From: Cyclobacteriaceae bacterium
GTDB lineage: Bacteria > Bacteroidota > Bacteroidia > Cytophagales > Cyclobacteriaceae
Assembly: GCA_019638275.1 (NCBI GenBank)
Contig: JAHBUC010000003.1
Span: forward strand, 310,001-374,000
Length of the DNA stretch: 64,000 bases
Reading direction: 5' to 3'
In this document: positions 34,042-42,060 of the stretch, piece by piece
Layout: each line of letters begins with the position of its first letter
How positions within the stretch are numbered: position 1 is the stretch's first letter
Notes under the pieces: model-generated
The model's input: only the letters and a program-made list of their open reading frames with translations
What the model was told of the DNA's origin: nothing
Database searches by the model: none
Program-made: the position numbers and the translations under genes

Positions 34042-34446
34042 ATGCAATTCAACAAGAAAGCAGAACTTAACGTTTTGATCAATCTGGCTGCCAGCGACAG
34101 CAGAATTGAAGAAAAAGAGTCTAAGCTTATTCATATGATCGGTAAAGCTAACGGGTTAACCGCTGAAGAGATTCAGGAAATGATCAATAAACCTCAAGCC
34201 ATTAGCGATTTGAATGCTATGACCAATGATGAGAAATTTGAACACCTGTACTACCTGATTCAGATGATGAAAATGGATGGACAGGTATTCCGCAGTGAAA
34301 TAATTTTTTGCGAGACAGTTGCCGAAAAGCTTGGTTATAAAAAATCAGTTGTAGGTGAACTTTCGCAACACATCTACAGTGACCCTTCCATTACAGCCGA
34401 CCGCGACATGCTTCGCCAAAAGGCTCAGAAATACATTCGCGACTGA
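34042..34446 (+). CDS. TerB-family protein
   Basis: A stand-alone cytoplasmic TerB-like domain of 134 residues, all-helical. The family pattern is visible in VLINLAASDSRIEEKESKLIHMIGKANGL (an acidic loop after the first helix) and YYLIQMMKMDGQVFRSEIIFCETVAEKLGY (a second acidic motif), matching the two-fold repeat with metal-binding acidic residues. TerB proteins are linked to tellurite resistance and membrane-associated stress complexes, but isolated copies are common and of unknown role. A TerB-like domain is also fused to the ABC protein at 6-9 kb. It ends at a bidirectional terminator. Confidence 0.8.
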   Translation: MQFNKKAELNVLINLAASDSRIEEKESKLIHMIGKANGLTAEEIQEMINKPQAISDLNAMTNDEKFEHLYYLIQMMKMDGQVFRSEIIFCETVAEKLGYKKSVVGELSQHIYSDPSITADRDMLRQKAQKYIRD

Positions 34447-34471
34447 TTCAACCAAACCATAAAACCAAAAA

Positions 34472-34498
34472 ATCCCGGTTGTGCCGGGATTTTTTTTA
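34472..34498. terminator. Bidirectional terminator between TerB and amidohydrolase genes
   Basis: ATCCCGG (34472-34478) and CCGGGAT (34484-34490) form a stem with a 5-nt loop. It is followed by eight or more T on the plus strand and preceded by an A-tract that serves the minus strand. Confidence 0.9.
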
Positions 34499-34512
34499 TC
34501 CTAACCATACCT

Positions 34513-36225
34513 TTATTGGTTCTTATAAACAACCTTACCTCCCACGAAGGTCATGGCTACTTCAGCTTTCAGAATATCCATTTCTCCGGCCTCCATTATA
34601 TTCTCGGTAAACACAACCAAATCGGCAAGCTTGCCCTTTTCAATTGAGCCTTTAATTTTTTCTTCAAACGCACCATATGCAGCATCCAATGTATAGGAGC
34701 GCAGTGCCTGTGCACGTGTCATTTTTTCATTGGGCTCATAACCACCGGCTGGCTCGCCCTTCAATGTTTTTCGCGTTACAGAAGCATAGAAACTTGGAAT
34801 CGGATTCAGCGGTTCAACCGGTGCATCGGTTCCGTTTACAATCACGGCACCACTTTTTAACAAAGATTGCCACATATACGCCCCTTCTACAATCCGCTTC
34901 TCTCCTAGTCTTTCAATTGCCCAAGGCCTGTCACTCGACATGTGAATGGCCTGCATAGCAGGAATAACGCCAAGCTTACCAAAACGTGGAATATCATTTG
35001 GATGCAGGTGCTGTGCATGTTCAATTCTAAACCGATGATCTTTAACACCCGGGTTTTCAGTAAAGGCCTGCTCGTAACGATTGAGTATTTCCTGATTGGC
35101 GCGGTCGCCAATGGAATGAGCACAAACCTGAAATCCGGATTTCAGCGCAGCGCGTGAAGTTGTGAGAACGGAATCCATAGGAAAAGTTGCCATGCCGTAA
35201 AAATCAGGACGATCAGTATAGGGTTCAAGTAACCAGGCACCACGCGAGCCTAACGCACCATCACAATTCAGTTTTACTGAGCGAATCGTGAGCAAGTTAT
35301 CCGGATCAATCGTGGGGCCATTTTTAAACCACTCATACACCAGGTCACGATCCCAGCCGGTTAACATCACATACAAGCGAACGCCTAATTTTCCGTCATT
35401 TTTAAATTGATTAAACAACTCAATGTTTTCGCGTGAAGCTCCCGCATCGTGAAAACTGGTAATGCCATTGCGCCAACACGCCTGTATCGCCAACGATAAG
35501 GCCTGGCTATCGCGTGAATCATCATCTTGCGGAATGTGTTTTGAAATGATTCCCATTGCGCGCTCGTTGAAAATGCCCGTAGGGTTACCCATCTCATCGC
35601 GAATGATCTCTCCACCTTCTTCCGAAGATTCCTTTAGCGCCTCCACCGATAACTGATTCACACCTGCCACTTCCATGGCTTTTGCGTTGGCCAATGCGGC
35701 ATGACCACTGGCATGACGAAGGAATACCGGGTTGTTTGGTGAAACCTCGCTCAACAAATGGTGCGTTTGAAATCCCTTAATCAGTTTGTCGGGCTTCACG
35801 TCCCATTTATCCTGATGCCAGCCTCGCCCGAGTATCCATTGACCAGGCTGCGCTCTCTCTACAGCTTCTTTTACTTTGGCTACGAGTTCGTCATAACTCG
35901 CTACATACATGAGATCCAGGTTAAGTTCGTTATAGCCTACGCCCATAAAGTGCCCATGCCCTTCAATAAATCCGGGTGTCATGGTTTTACCTTCCAGATC
36001 AATAACCTCGGTATTGTCACCAATGTACTTCCGTGCTTCGGTTTCGCTTCCTGCAAATTCAATCTTATCACCGTTGATAACTACCGCCTCAACAATGGGT
36101 TGGTTATCATCCACTGTATAAATGGTGCCTCCCAGAATAACTTTATCAGCGGGTTTTACAGAAGGACCACAGGAGATCAATAAACATAGCGCTCCAAAAA
36201 GGAACATCGAAAAAATGTACTTCAT
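34513..36225 (-). CDS. Amidohydrolase (YtcJ-like) lipoprotein
   Basis: A metal-dependent hydrolase of the amidohydrolase family 3 (YtcJ-like), 570 residues from the ATG at 36225. This start gives a proper lipoprotein signal ending LLISCGPS. Metal-site elements are seen in GFIEGHGHFMGVG, HDAGAS, VKLNCDGALGSRGAWL, HSIGDRANQ, RIEHAQHLHP and GTDAPVEP. Such enzymes hydrolyse amide or related bonds; family members act on formamides or N-substituted substrates, but the substrate here is unknown. The lipid anchor suggests a periplasmic or surface location. It is divergent from the outer-membrane protein gene at 36449. Confidence 0.9.
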   Translation of the reverse strand: MKYIFSMFLFGALCLLISCGPSVKPADKVILGGTIYTVDDNQPIVEAVVINGDKIEFAGSETEARKYIGDNTEVIDLEGKTMTPGFIEGHGHFMGVGYNELNLDLMYVASYDELVAKVKEAVERAQPGQWILGRGWHQDKWDVKPDKLIKGFQTHHLLSEVSPNNPVFLRHASGHAALANAKAMEVAGVNQLSVEALKESSEEGGEIIRDEMGNPTGIFNERAMGIISKHIPQDDDSRDSQALSLAIQACWRNGITSFHDAGASRENIELFNQFKNDGKLGVRLYVMLTGWDRDLVYEWFKNGPTIDPDNLLTIRSVKLNCDGALGSRGAWLLEPYTDRPDFYGMATFPMDSVLTTSRAALKSGFQVCAHSIGDRANQEILNRYEQAFTENPGVKDHRFRIEHAQHLHPNDIPRFGKLGVIPAMQAIHMSSDRPWAIERLGEKRIVEGAYMWQSLLKSGAVIVNGTDAPVEPLNPIPSFYASVTRKTLKGEPAGGYEPNEKMTRAQALRSYTLDAAYGAFEEKIKGSIEKGKLADLVVFTENIMEAGEMDILKAEVAMTFVGGKVVYKNQ

Positions 36226-36362
36226 GTGTTTAAGGTTTAAGGTCATGTGAAATGCAGCAGATACATATATGGTTAACCCTAAACATTTACCCATGCATTT
36301 CGTAGATTATGCCTTTAATCAGGCGCATAATGTTACATATATTTTACTTGAAAAATAAGTGG

Positions 36363-36427
36363 GCTTATCTTAGCGGTTAATTCACCATCAACACAATTAT
36401 GATAAGCTTAAATTAGCGGTGAACTCA
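36363..36427. promoter_or_regulatory. Overlapping inverted and direct repeats in divergent promoter region
   Basis: GCTTATC (36363-36369) and GATAAGC (36401-36407) form an inverted pair. TTAGCGGTTAATTCA (36370-36384) is echoed by TTAGCGGTGAACTCA (36413-36427), a 43-bp-spaced direct repeat with 12 of 15 identical bases. The block lies between the divergent amidohydrolase and outer-membrane protein genes and may hold operators. Confidence 0.45.
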
Positions 36428-36448
36428 ACGCAAAAAAAAAATCAAACT

Positions 36449-37165
36449 ATGCGTACCCTTTTTGGTATAACACTTTCAATGATGCTGATGGCTTCGGCAC
36501 AGGCACAGGATTTCGGTCTTTCCTTCTCCTACTTCATACCTAAAAACGGATATTTTTCAACACCGATAAGCCCGTTCTCTATTCGGGGTGTGGGCATCAG
36601 CCTTACCGATTTTCTTGCGCTCGAAACCGGAGCATCGTTGTATCGCATGAGTGGACTGAATGTGAAAGACCTCCCCTTCACAACAAAAGATCCATTGGTT
36701 GGCCCTAATTTCACCATCTTCATACCGGCCGAATTGGTGTTGGAGTTAAAAGGCGGAAACGTACAGTTCGATATTAAAGGCGGTGGTTTCTTTTTTTACG
36801 GATTCGATCAAAAAATAAATTACGGAAACCTGGACAGGGCCATGCGTACATACTATTCACAGGATGTGCTCAATGCTGATCTATCCTATGAAAATAAACC
36901 TGGCTTCGGGTATCATGCAGGCGCTGAGTTGACCGTGTATGTTACCAATCAGGTAGGTGTATCCATTGAATGCAATTACCTGATGGGGCATTCCAAATTT
37001 CCGCTTACCGGGAGTTATACAGCAGGAACCGGAAATGCGATTACCACAACCGATGTGGATTATCCGGATGCAAAAATTGATCTTACAGGGCTGGAATTTT
37101 CTATTGGATTAATTTTTAGTTCGGGTGGTGGCGGGCCATCGCCTAAGAAAAAAAGGAGGCGGTAG
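36449..37165 (+). CDS. Predicted outer-membrane beta-barrel protein
   Basis: A 238-residue exported protein. The ATG at 36449 is chosen because the signal peptide MRTLFGITLSMMLMASAQAQ begins there; an upstream GTG at 36419 would add a polar leader. Alternating aromatic and polar strands (FGLSFSYFIP, FDIKGGGFFFYGFD, VGVSIECNYLMGH, GLEFSIGLIFSSG) predict an 8-10-stranded barrel. It ends in a glycine-rich stretch and a basic tail (PKKKRRR), unusual for a barrel, whose last strand normally ends in Phe; the tail may lie in the periplasm. It converges directly on the CapA-like gene with no gap. Function unknown. Confidence 0.75.
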   Translation: MRTLFGITLSMMLMASAQAQDFGLSFSYFIPKNGYFSTPISPFSIRGVGISLTDFLALETGASLYRMSGLNVKDLPFTTKDPLVGPNFTIFIPAELVLELKGGNVQFDIKGGGFFFYGFDQKINYGNLDRAMRTYYSQDVLNADLSYENKPGFGYHAGAELTVYVTNQVGVSIECNYLMGHSKFPLTGSYTAGTGNAITTTDVDYPDAKIDLTGLEFSIGLIFSSGGGGPSPKKKRRR

Positions 37166-38527
37166 TTAATCGGGCAAGGCATCGTTTACCACTTCCACTA
37201 CCTCAGCCTGCGGCCACGATGTTCGGATGCGCATCGCATAAGCCTCAGCCTTTTCCCTGGACAAAAATTTACCGGTATAAAACACTGTAGTTCGATCATC
37301 ATTTTGAACACTATCTAGTCCGAATGGAAAAGTTTCTAACTGATCAAGAATCGCATAAACTTCGGCAGACGTTGATGCTTTGGTTACCCGAACAGCAAAA
37401 GTAACCACCGTATCTGGCGGCACGGTTTTAAGTTCAGCAATGTTTTTATTGTACTTGCCCAGCAGCTCCCGCGAGTCATCAATAAATGTTTTAAACGCAA
37501 CCTTCGAAACTTCATCTTTAATAAAGCCTGTTGTATCATTTTCAAATGTTGATACCGGCAACACAAGAAATTCACGATTCGGTAGGGCTGTGCGGTATAC
37601 CCATTGTAACCGGTAATTTGCCGTATCAATTGCTGTAACTGAAACGCCATTATGAATGATCTTTTTCAAGTCAACCTGAATCATGGCGCCACCATCGCGG
37701 TATCGTGGTCGCTGACCAGAAACAAAGTTTCCAAGGGAGTACACCACCAATTGGTTTTGCTCTTTGTTCCATTCCATGGGTTGCAACACATGCGGGTGTG
37801 CGCCAATCACCAATTGGGCACCGTGTTTAAAACAGAATTCAGTCAACTGTCGCTGTTGCTTTGTGGGTTGATTTTGATATTCATTTCCCCAGTGCATAAA
37901 CACAATGGTGGCATCCGGGTTAAGTTCTTTTGTGCGCATTAAATCTTTTCGGATCAAAACCGTATCAATTGGATTGACCACGTTGGGTTTTGTTACTGGA
38001 ATTCCATTCGTACCGTAGGTATAATTCAGCAATGCAAGCCTGAAACCGTTGCGATGCAACAACAATGGGTAATCATTCATGCGTTCAACCGTATCGGTAA
38101 AGGTTCCGGTATGGGGTATGCCTAAACTATCCAGCACGCGAATGGTGCGTTCAAGCCCTTTCTTCCTCCTGTCAACGCTGTGGTTGTTGGCCGTTACCAG
38201 CACATCTACGCCAACATCTTTCAAAGCATATACCAACTCATCCGGTGCGCTGAATTGCGGGTACCCGGTAAATGGTTTTCCGCCAAGGGTTAGCTCAAGG
38301 TTGCCGATGGTCAGATCAGCAGATTGAAAATATGGTTTTAGAAATCTGAAGCAATTGGTGTAATCATGCTTTCCGGTTTTCGGATTATAGGCAGCATTGA
38401 TTTGCGTTTCATGCTGCATGATGTCGCCCAGAAACAAAAGCGAAATACGTGTAGTGTCTTGCGCGGCAACTTTGTGCGCACAAAAAATAATCAAAGCAAC
38501 AAGAACGATCAGCGCCTTACATTTCAT
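37166..38527 (-). CDS. CapA/PgsA-like metallophosphatase-fold protein with C-terminal SPOR-like tail
   Basis: A 453-residue exported protein of the CapA family, calcineurin-like fold. The signal peptide ends near VAAQ (about 22). Family motifs: LFLGDIMQHE (metal Asp), IGNLELTLGGKP, ANNHSVDRRKKGLERTI, FMHWGNEYQNQP, VIGAHPHVLQPME and VYSLGNFVSGQ. Relatives are needed for poly-gamma-glutamate capsule synthesis, but many Bacteroidota copies lack capsule genes nearby, as here. The last ~80 residues (VFYTGKFLSREKAEAYAMRIR) resemble a SPOR peptidoglycan-binding repeat, by eye only. It overlaps pdeM by 11 bp and is probably translated from the same message. Confidence 0.85.
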   Translation of the reverse strand: MKCKALIVLVALIIFCAHKVAAQDTTRISLLFLGDIMQHETQINAAYNPKTGKHDYTNCFRFLKPYFQSADLTIGNLELTLGGKPFTGYPQFSAPDELVYALKDVGVDVLVTANNHSVDRRKKGLERTIRVLDSLGIPHTGTFTDTVERMNDYPLLLHRNGFRLALLNYTYGTNGIPVTKPNVVNPIDTVLIRKDLMRTKELNPDATIVFMHWGNEYQNQPTKQQRQLTEFCFKHGAQLVIGAHPHVLQPMEWNKEQNQLVVYSLGNFVSGQRPRYRDGGAMIQVDLKKIIHNGVSVTAIDTANYRLQWVYRTALPNREFLVLPVSTFENDTTGFIKDEVSKVAFKTFIDDSRELLGKYNKNIAELKTVPPDTVVTFAVRVTKASTSAEVYAILDQLETFPFGLDSVQNDDRTTVFYTGKFLSREKAEAYAMRIRTSWPQAEVVEVVNDALPD

Positions 38528-39182
38528 GTGTCAGTTGTAAATCCTGAATGTGAATGATTGAATCATCGGCTACTACAAAAACCTGATCATTCTTTTTTGG
38601 TTGAATTCGCGATAAGCCTGTGAACATACCAAATGCCGGCAAATATCCCTGATGTTCTCCGAAGTAAAAACAGGGCAACATCATGGACTGTTTACCTTTA
38701 CCAAACAACCGGATACCCGGATGCAAATGACCGGATAAGGTGTACACGTCAGGGTTGGGTTCATCTACGGGAAAATGATTCAATTCAAATTTTCCAATGC
38801 GCAGGCGTTCACCATGAACAATCACGCCACTTCGTTCGTACAGGTTTTCGCTAAGAATATCATGATTACCGGTTACCAATTCAAACGATACGTGCGGAAA
38901 TGCCCGGGTGAATTGCCCTACAATCTCCCAATCAAAATTATAATGACTGTGAAAAAGGTCGCCCACACAAATTATACGTTTTGCCTTTGTCGAGCGCACC
39001 ATGTCAATCAGTGTTTCCCAGTTGCGTTCATTCGCTTTTACTGGTACCGGAATTCCAGCTTTACGGAAATGATTTATCTTTCCTAAATGCATGTCTGCCA
39101 ACAGTATAATTTCCTGCGATCTCCAGAACAATGCTTTTTGCGGCAACAGCTCAAACTCTTCTCCAAAAATGGTCACCTTCAT
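38517..39182 (-). CDS. pdeM: Ligase-associated DNA damage response endonuclease PdeM
   Basis: A metallophosphoesterase of 221 residues matching the ligase-associated PdeM family, which is linked to a DNA repair set of helicase, exonuclease and ATP-dependent ligase. Metal motifs: LADMHLGKINHF (Asp30, His32), VGDLFHSHYNFD, TGNHD and LSGHLHPGIRL. The usual partner helicase is present in this window but 8 kb away (47059-49533), and no ligase or exonuclease gene is visible. It overlaps the CapA-like gene by 11 bp. The role in repair comes from family association, not from direct evidence here. Confidence 0.88.
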   Translation of the reverse strand: MKVTIFGEEFELLPQKALFWRSQEIILLADMHLGKINHFRKAGIPVPVKANERNWETLIDMVRSTKAKRIICVGDLFHSHYNFDWEIVGQFTRAFPHVSFELVTGNHDILSENLYERSGVIVHGERLRIGKFELNHFPVDEPNPDVYTLSGHLHPGIRLFGKGKQSMMLPCFYFGEHQGYLPAFGMFTGLSRIQPKKNDQVFVVADDSIIHIQDLQLTHEM

Positions 39183-39236
39183 GGTCGCGACTTAAAAAAA
39201 ATTGATACCTTGAAAGGCATTCATACCTCAAGGCAC

Positions 39237-39986
39237 ATGACAAAAATATCAATTCTGGCGAGTTGTTTATGGATTTCGTTTACCGGATTTACACAAGAAT
39301 ATTCCGCCTTTCTTAATCATGCATTTCAATCGCCACAAGATACACTTCCCTACCGGCTGTTATTACCAGAAACGATTGAACCAGGGAAAACTTATCCCCT
39401 CATAATTTTTTTACATGGCTCTGGCGAACGAGGCAATGACAATGCGTTAAATCTGAAATACATCACCGATCTGTTTCTTTCAGTGGAAAACAGAAAGAAT
39501 TATCCTGCGTATGTTCTTGTTCCGCAATGTCCGAAAAATGAACGTTGGGCTCCGGAAGATTGGTACGGTAAAATCAGTCCACCAGCAGAGACTGTCATTG
39601 ATTTGATTGACTCACTGGTGAAAAGCAATTCCATTGATGCCGGCCGTGTCTATCTCATGGGGCTATCAATGGGCGGATTTGGAACGTGGTATCTGCTCAC
39701 CCGTTTTCCCGATAAGTTTGCAGCAGCCGTTCCAATTTGTGGTGGTGGCGATTGGAACCGGGCCTCTGCAATTGTCCACATACCCGTATGGGTCTTTCAC
39801 GGAAAGAAAGACGAGGTTGTGCTACCGGAGCAGAGCCGCGCGATGGTGAAAGTACTGAAAAAATCAGGTGGTAATCCACGCTATACCGAATATAAAAAAG
39901 TTGGTCATGACAGTTGGGTACAGGCCCTTCAGGAACCTGAATTATTACCCTGGCTATTCAGCCATAAAATATTTGTCAAACCATAA
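39237..39986 (+). CDS. Alpha/beta hydrolase (esterase/peptidase, dienelactone hydrolase-like)
   Basis: A secreted alpha/beta-hydrolase of 249 residues. The ATG at 39237 is preferred because it gives a signal peptide (MTKISILASCLWISFTGFTQ); the longer frame runs into the divergent pdeM gene. Motifs: FLHGSGERGNDN (oxyanion hole region), nucleophile elbow GLSMGGFGT with Ser in GLSMGG, acid in GKKDEVVLPEQS and the catalytic His in KKVGHDSWVQAL. This pattern is shared with phospholipase/carboxylesterase and feruloyl-esterase-like enzymes that act outside the cell. The substrate is unknown. Confidence 0.88.
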   Translation: MTKISILASCLWISFTGFTQEYSAFLNHAFQSPQDTLPYRLLLPETIEPGKTYPLIIFLHGSGERGNDNALNLKYITDLFLSVENRKNYPAYVLVPQCPKNERWAPEDWYGKISPPAETVIDLIDSLVKSNSIDAGRVYLMGLSMGGFGTWYLLTRFPDKFAAAVPICGGGDWNRASAIVHIPVWVFHGKKDEVVLPEQSRAMVKVLKKSGGNPRYTEYKKVGHDSWVQALQEPELLPWLFSHKIFVKP

Positions 39987-40105
39987 TTTTTCAGAACATT
40001 ATCACCCATCATACCACAATCGGTGGCATAAAATATTTAACATTACGATAATATTGGAGAATAAATTTACGAGCATTTTTACCCCCGAATGTTGTGGCCG
40101 ATAGG

Positions 40106-41257
40106 ATGCTAAAACCAAACGTAACTGCCAAAAGGCGTAAAAACACCAGCGATATTCCGTACCTGAATATACTGGAGTGGGCCACCAAAGAACGTACGTT
40201 CCTTGTGCTCATCGGTATTGCCTTCATTATTGCAGCATTCGCCACGTTTAATGGAAAGGTGGCCATGTGGTTTGGTTTTCTTTTCGCTGCCTATGCCGCT
40301 GTTGCGAACGACAGCATTCAATCACTCGGTACATTCATTGAAAGTAATAAAGATAAAAAATGGTATGTGCTCTGGCTGTTTACCGGCCTGATCATGTTAG
40401 CCACCATCACGTTCAGTTATGTGTACTTCAACGGAGATGTTACCTATCAGCGTTTGACTGATGAAAATGGAAATACAAAGTATCCATTTGATGAAGAGTT
40501 CTCCTACTTCCAGATAATTGCCCCGGTCGTACTGCTTATCCTTACACGATTGCGCATGCCGGTATCCACAACCTTCCTGTTGCTAAGTGTATTCAGTGCC
40601 GATACAAGCGGCATCACTTCGGTTGTGTGGAAAAGTGTTTCCGGTTACATCCTGGCGTTTGTGATTTCGTTTTTGATTTGGTACTTCGCCTACGATGCCA
40701 TCAGCAAGTATTTTAAGAAACGAAAATTCCACAAAGGCTGGATGGTGGTACAATGGCTGGTAAGCGGTTCACTATGGTCGGTTTGGTTGATGCAAGATGG
40801 CGCAAACATTGCCGTGTTTTTACCGAGGCAATTAGAGCTCTGGCAATTCATCATTTTTGTAGGCACTATTTTCTTCGGCTTAGGTGTTTTATTTTACCTG
40901 CGCGGTGATAAAATTCAGGAAGTAGTAAGTGAGAAAGTGCGCATTTCTGATGTGCGGGCAGCAACACTTATTGATTTTACCTATGTATTGCTACTCATCT
41001 ACAAACTGTTTATAAGCACCGTGCCCATGAGTACAACATGGGTATTTTTGGGAACCATTGGCGGACGGGAAATTGCTGTGAGCCTGTCACGAAGAAAGAA
41101 AGGCAGCAAACACAAGCGAAAGGCCTTAAGGTTGATCGGGCGGGATTTCCTCTATGCTACTTTGGGATTAGTTATTTCGGTGGCGCTTGCATCAGGCGCA
41201 AACCCCACCATACGAAATAACATTATTGATTACCTCACCAATCTATTTACTTTCTAA
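40106..41257 (+). CDS. PiT-like permease homologue (putative phosphate or ion transporter)
   Basis: A polytopic membrane protein of 383 residues with about ten helices. Two halves each carry a diverged copy of the PiT inorganic phosphate transporter signatures. The first half has FAAYAAVANDSIQSLGTF and RMPVSTTFLLLS; the second has LMQDGANIAVFLPRQ and TVPMSTTWVFLGTIGGRE. In PiT proteins these are the GANDVANA and PVSTTH-type motifs. Here the first is altered to VANDSIQSLG and the His after STT is missing in both halves, so transport of phosphate is uncertain. The ATG at 40106 is chosen over a GTG at 40094. Its end overlaps the convergent uspA gene by 11 bp. Confidence 0.65.
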   Translation: MLKPNVTAKRRKNTSDIPYLNILEWATKERTFLVLIGIAFIIAAFATFNGKVAMWFGFLFAAYAAVANDSIQSLGTFIESNKDKKWYVLWLFTGLIMLATITFSYVYFNGDVTYQRLTDENGNTKYPFDEEFSYFQIIAPVVLLILTRLRMPVSTTFLLLSVFSADTSGITSVVWKSVSGYILAFVISFLIWYFAYDAISKYFKKRKFHKGWMVVQWLVSGSLWSVWLMQDGANIAVFLPRQLELWQFIIFVGTIFFGLGVLFYLRGDKIQEVVSEKVRISDVRAATLIDFTYVLLLIYKLFISTVPMSTTWVFLGTIGGREIAVSLSRRKKGSKHKRKALRLIGRDFLYATLGLVISVALASGANPTIRNNIIDYLTNLFTF

Positions 41258-42056
41258 CCAACAATACGGGCACGCTGGCCTGAATAGCCAGTGGCAATCG
41301 CTCGCTATTAAACAGTCTTTGCAATAATCCCTCTTCCCGTATTGCAAAAAGGAAGTCAACCTTATTCTGACGAACAGCCTCCTCTATTCCATGCTCGAAA
41401 TGAGGCGCGTCTGTTGTAACCAGACTCGCATTCATATCAAACGAGGTGTTTAGCTTTTCCACCCAGGCTTTTGCCTTTTCCTGCTCACCTTCACTTCCGC
41501 TTGCCTTAACATTTAATACAGCCAATTGCTGCGCTGTTTTCCGGATGATATTCATTAAGGGAGCAAATTCCGAAAGGTTAAATGATTTCATATCGGTTGC
41601 GAGCATGGCCTTGTTGGGCACACGCGGATTGTGCGAGCCCGGCACAACCAAAACCGGTATGCGTGTATTGTTGGAGATATGCGTGAGCATGCTGCTTTTA
41701 CAAGGAGTACGATCCGTATTTCTTCCCAATACAATCACGGTCGGTTTTATTTTGTCAATTTGCTTTACCATGCCGTACCTTACATTTCCAATGGCAATGT
41801 CTTCCTCCACAGGAACACCCTCCAGTGAAATCATTTCACGAAGCGATTGCATTTTTTCCTGAGCCGTTCTGGAGAGCCTATCCAGGCTCCAGGTAACTAC
41901 TACCGGATTATCGGATTCTGCAACTTCTTCCAGGTCAATGACATGACTCAACACTACTTTTCCTTCGGCATGCCTGGCTAACATCGTAGCATATTGCAAA
42001 GCATTTAAGGAGCAAGGCGAAAAATCAACAGGAACGAGATACGTTAACTTCTTCAT
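41247..42056 (-). CDS. Universal stress protein with two UspA domains
   Basis: A 269-residue cytoplasmic protein made of two UspA-type domains. The first (1-145) has TYLVPVDFSPCSLNALQYATMLA and an ATP-binding-type loop VLGRNTDRTPCKSSMLTHISN. The second (about 150-269) is more diverged, ending NSERLPLAIQASVPVLLV. It lies 4 bp downstream of the SulP transporter gene and is surely co-transcribed. SulP-UspA pairs are common in bacteria, and some SulP proteins carry UspA domains, so a regulatory role on the transporter is likely. Whether it binds ATP is not certain, as the second domain lacks a clear G-rich loop. Confidence 0.87.
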   Translation of the reverse strand: MKKLTYLVPVDFSPCSLNALQYATMLARHAEGKVVLSHVIDLEEVAESDNPVVVTWSLDRLSRTAQEKMQSLREMISLEGVPVEEDIAIGNVRYGMVKQIDKIKPTVIVLGRNTDRTPCKSSMLTHISNNTRIPVLVVPGSHNPRVPNKAMLATDMKSFNLSEFAPLMNIIRKTAQQLAVLNVKASGSEGEQEKAKAWVEKLNTSFDMNASLVTTDAPHFEHGIEEAVRQNKVDFLFAIREEGLLQRLFNSERLPLAIQASVPVLLVRK

Positions 42057-42060
42057 ACGC

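Noticed and set aside
37166..38527. Capsule (poly-gamma-glutamate) operon
   Set aside because: Only the CapA-like gene is present; no CapB/CapC ligase genes are nearby.
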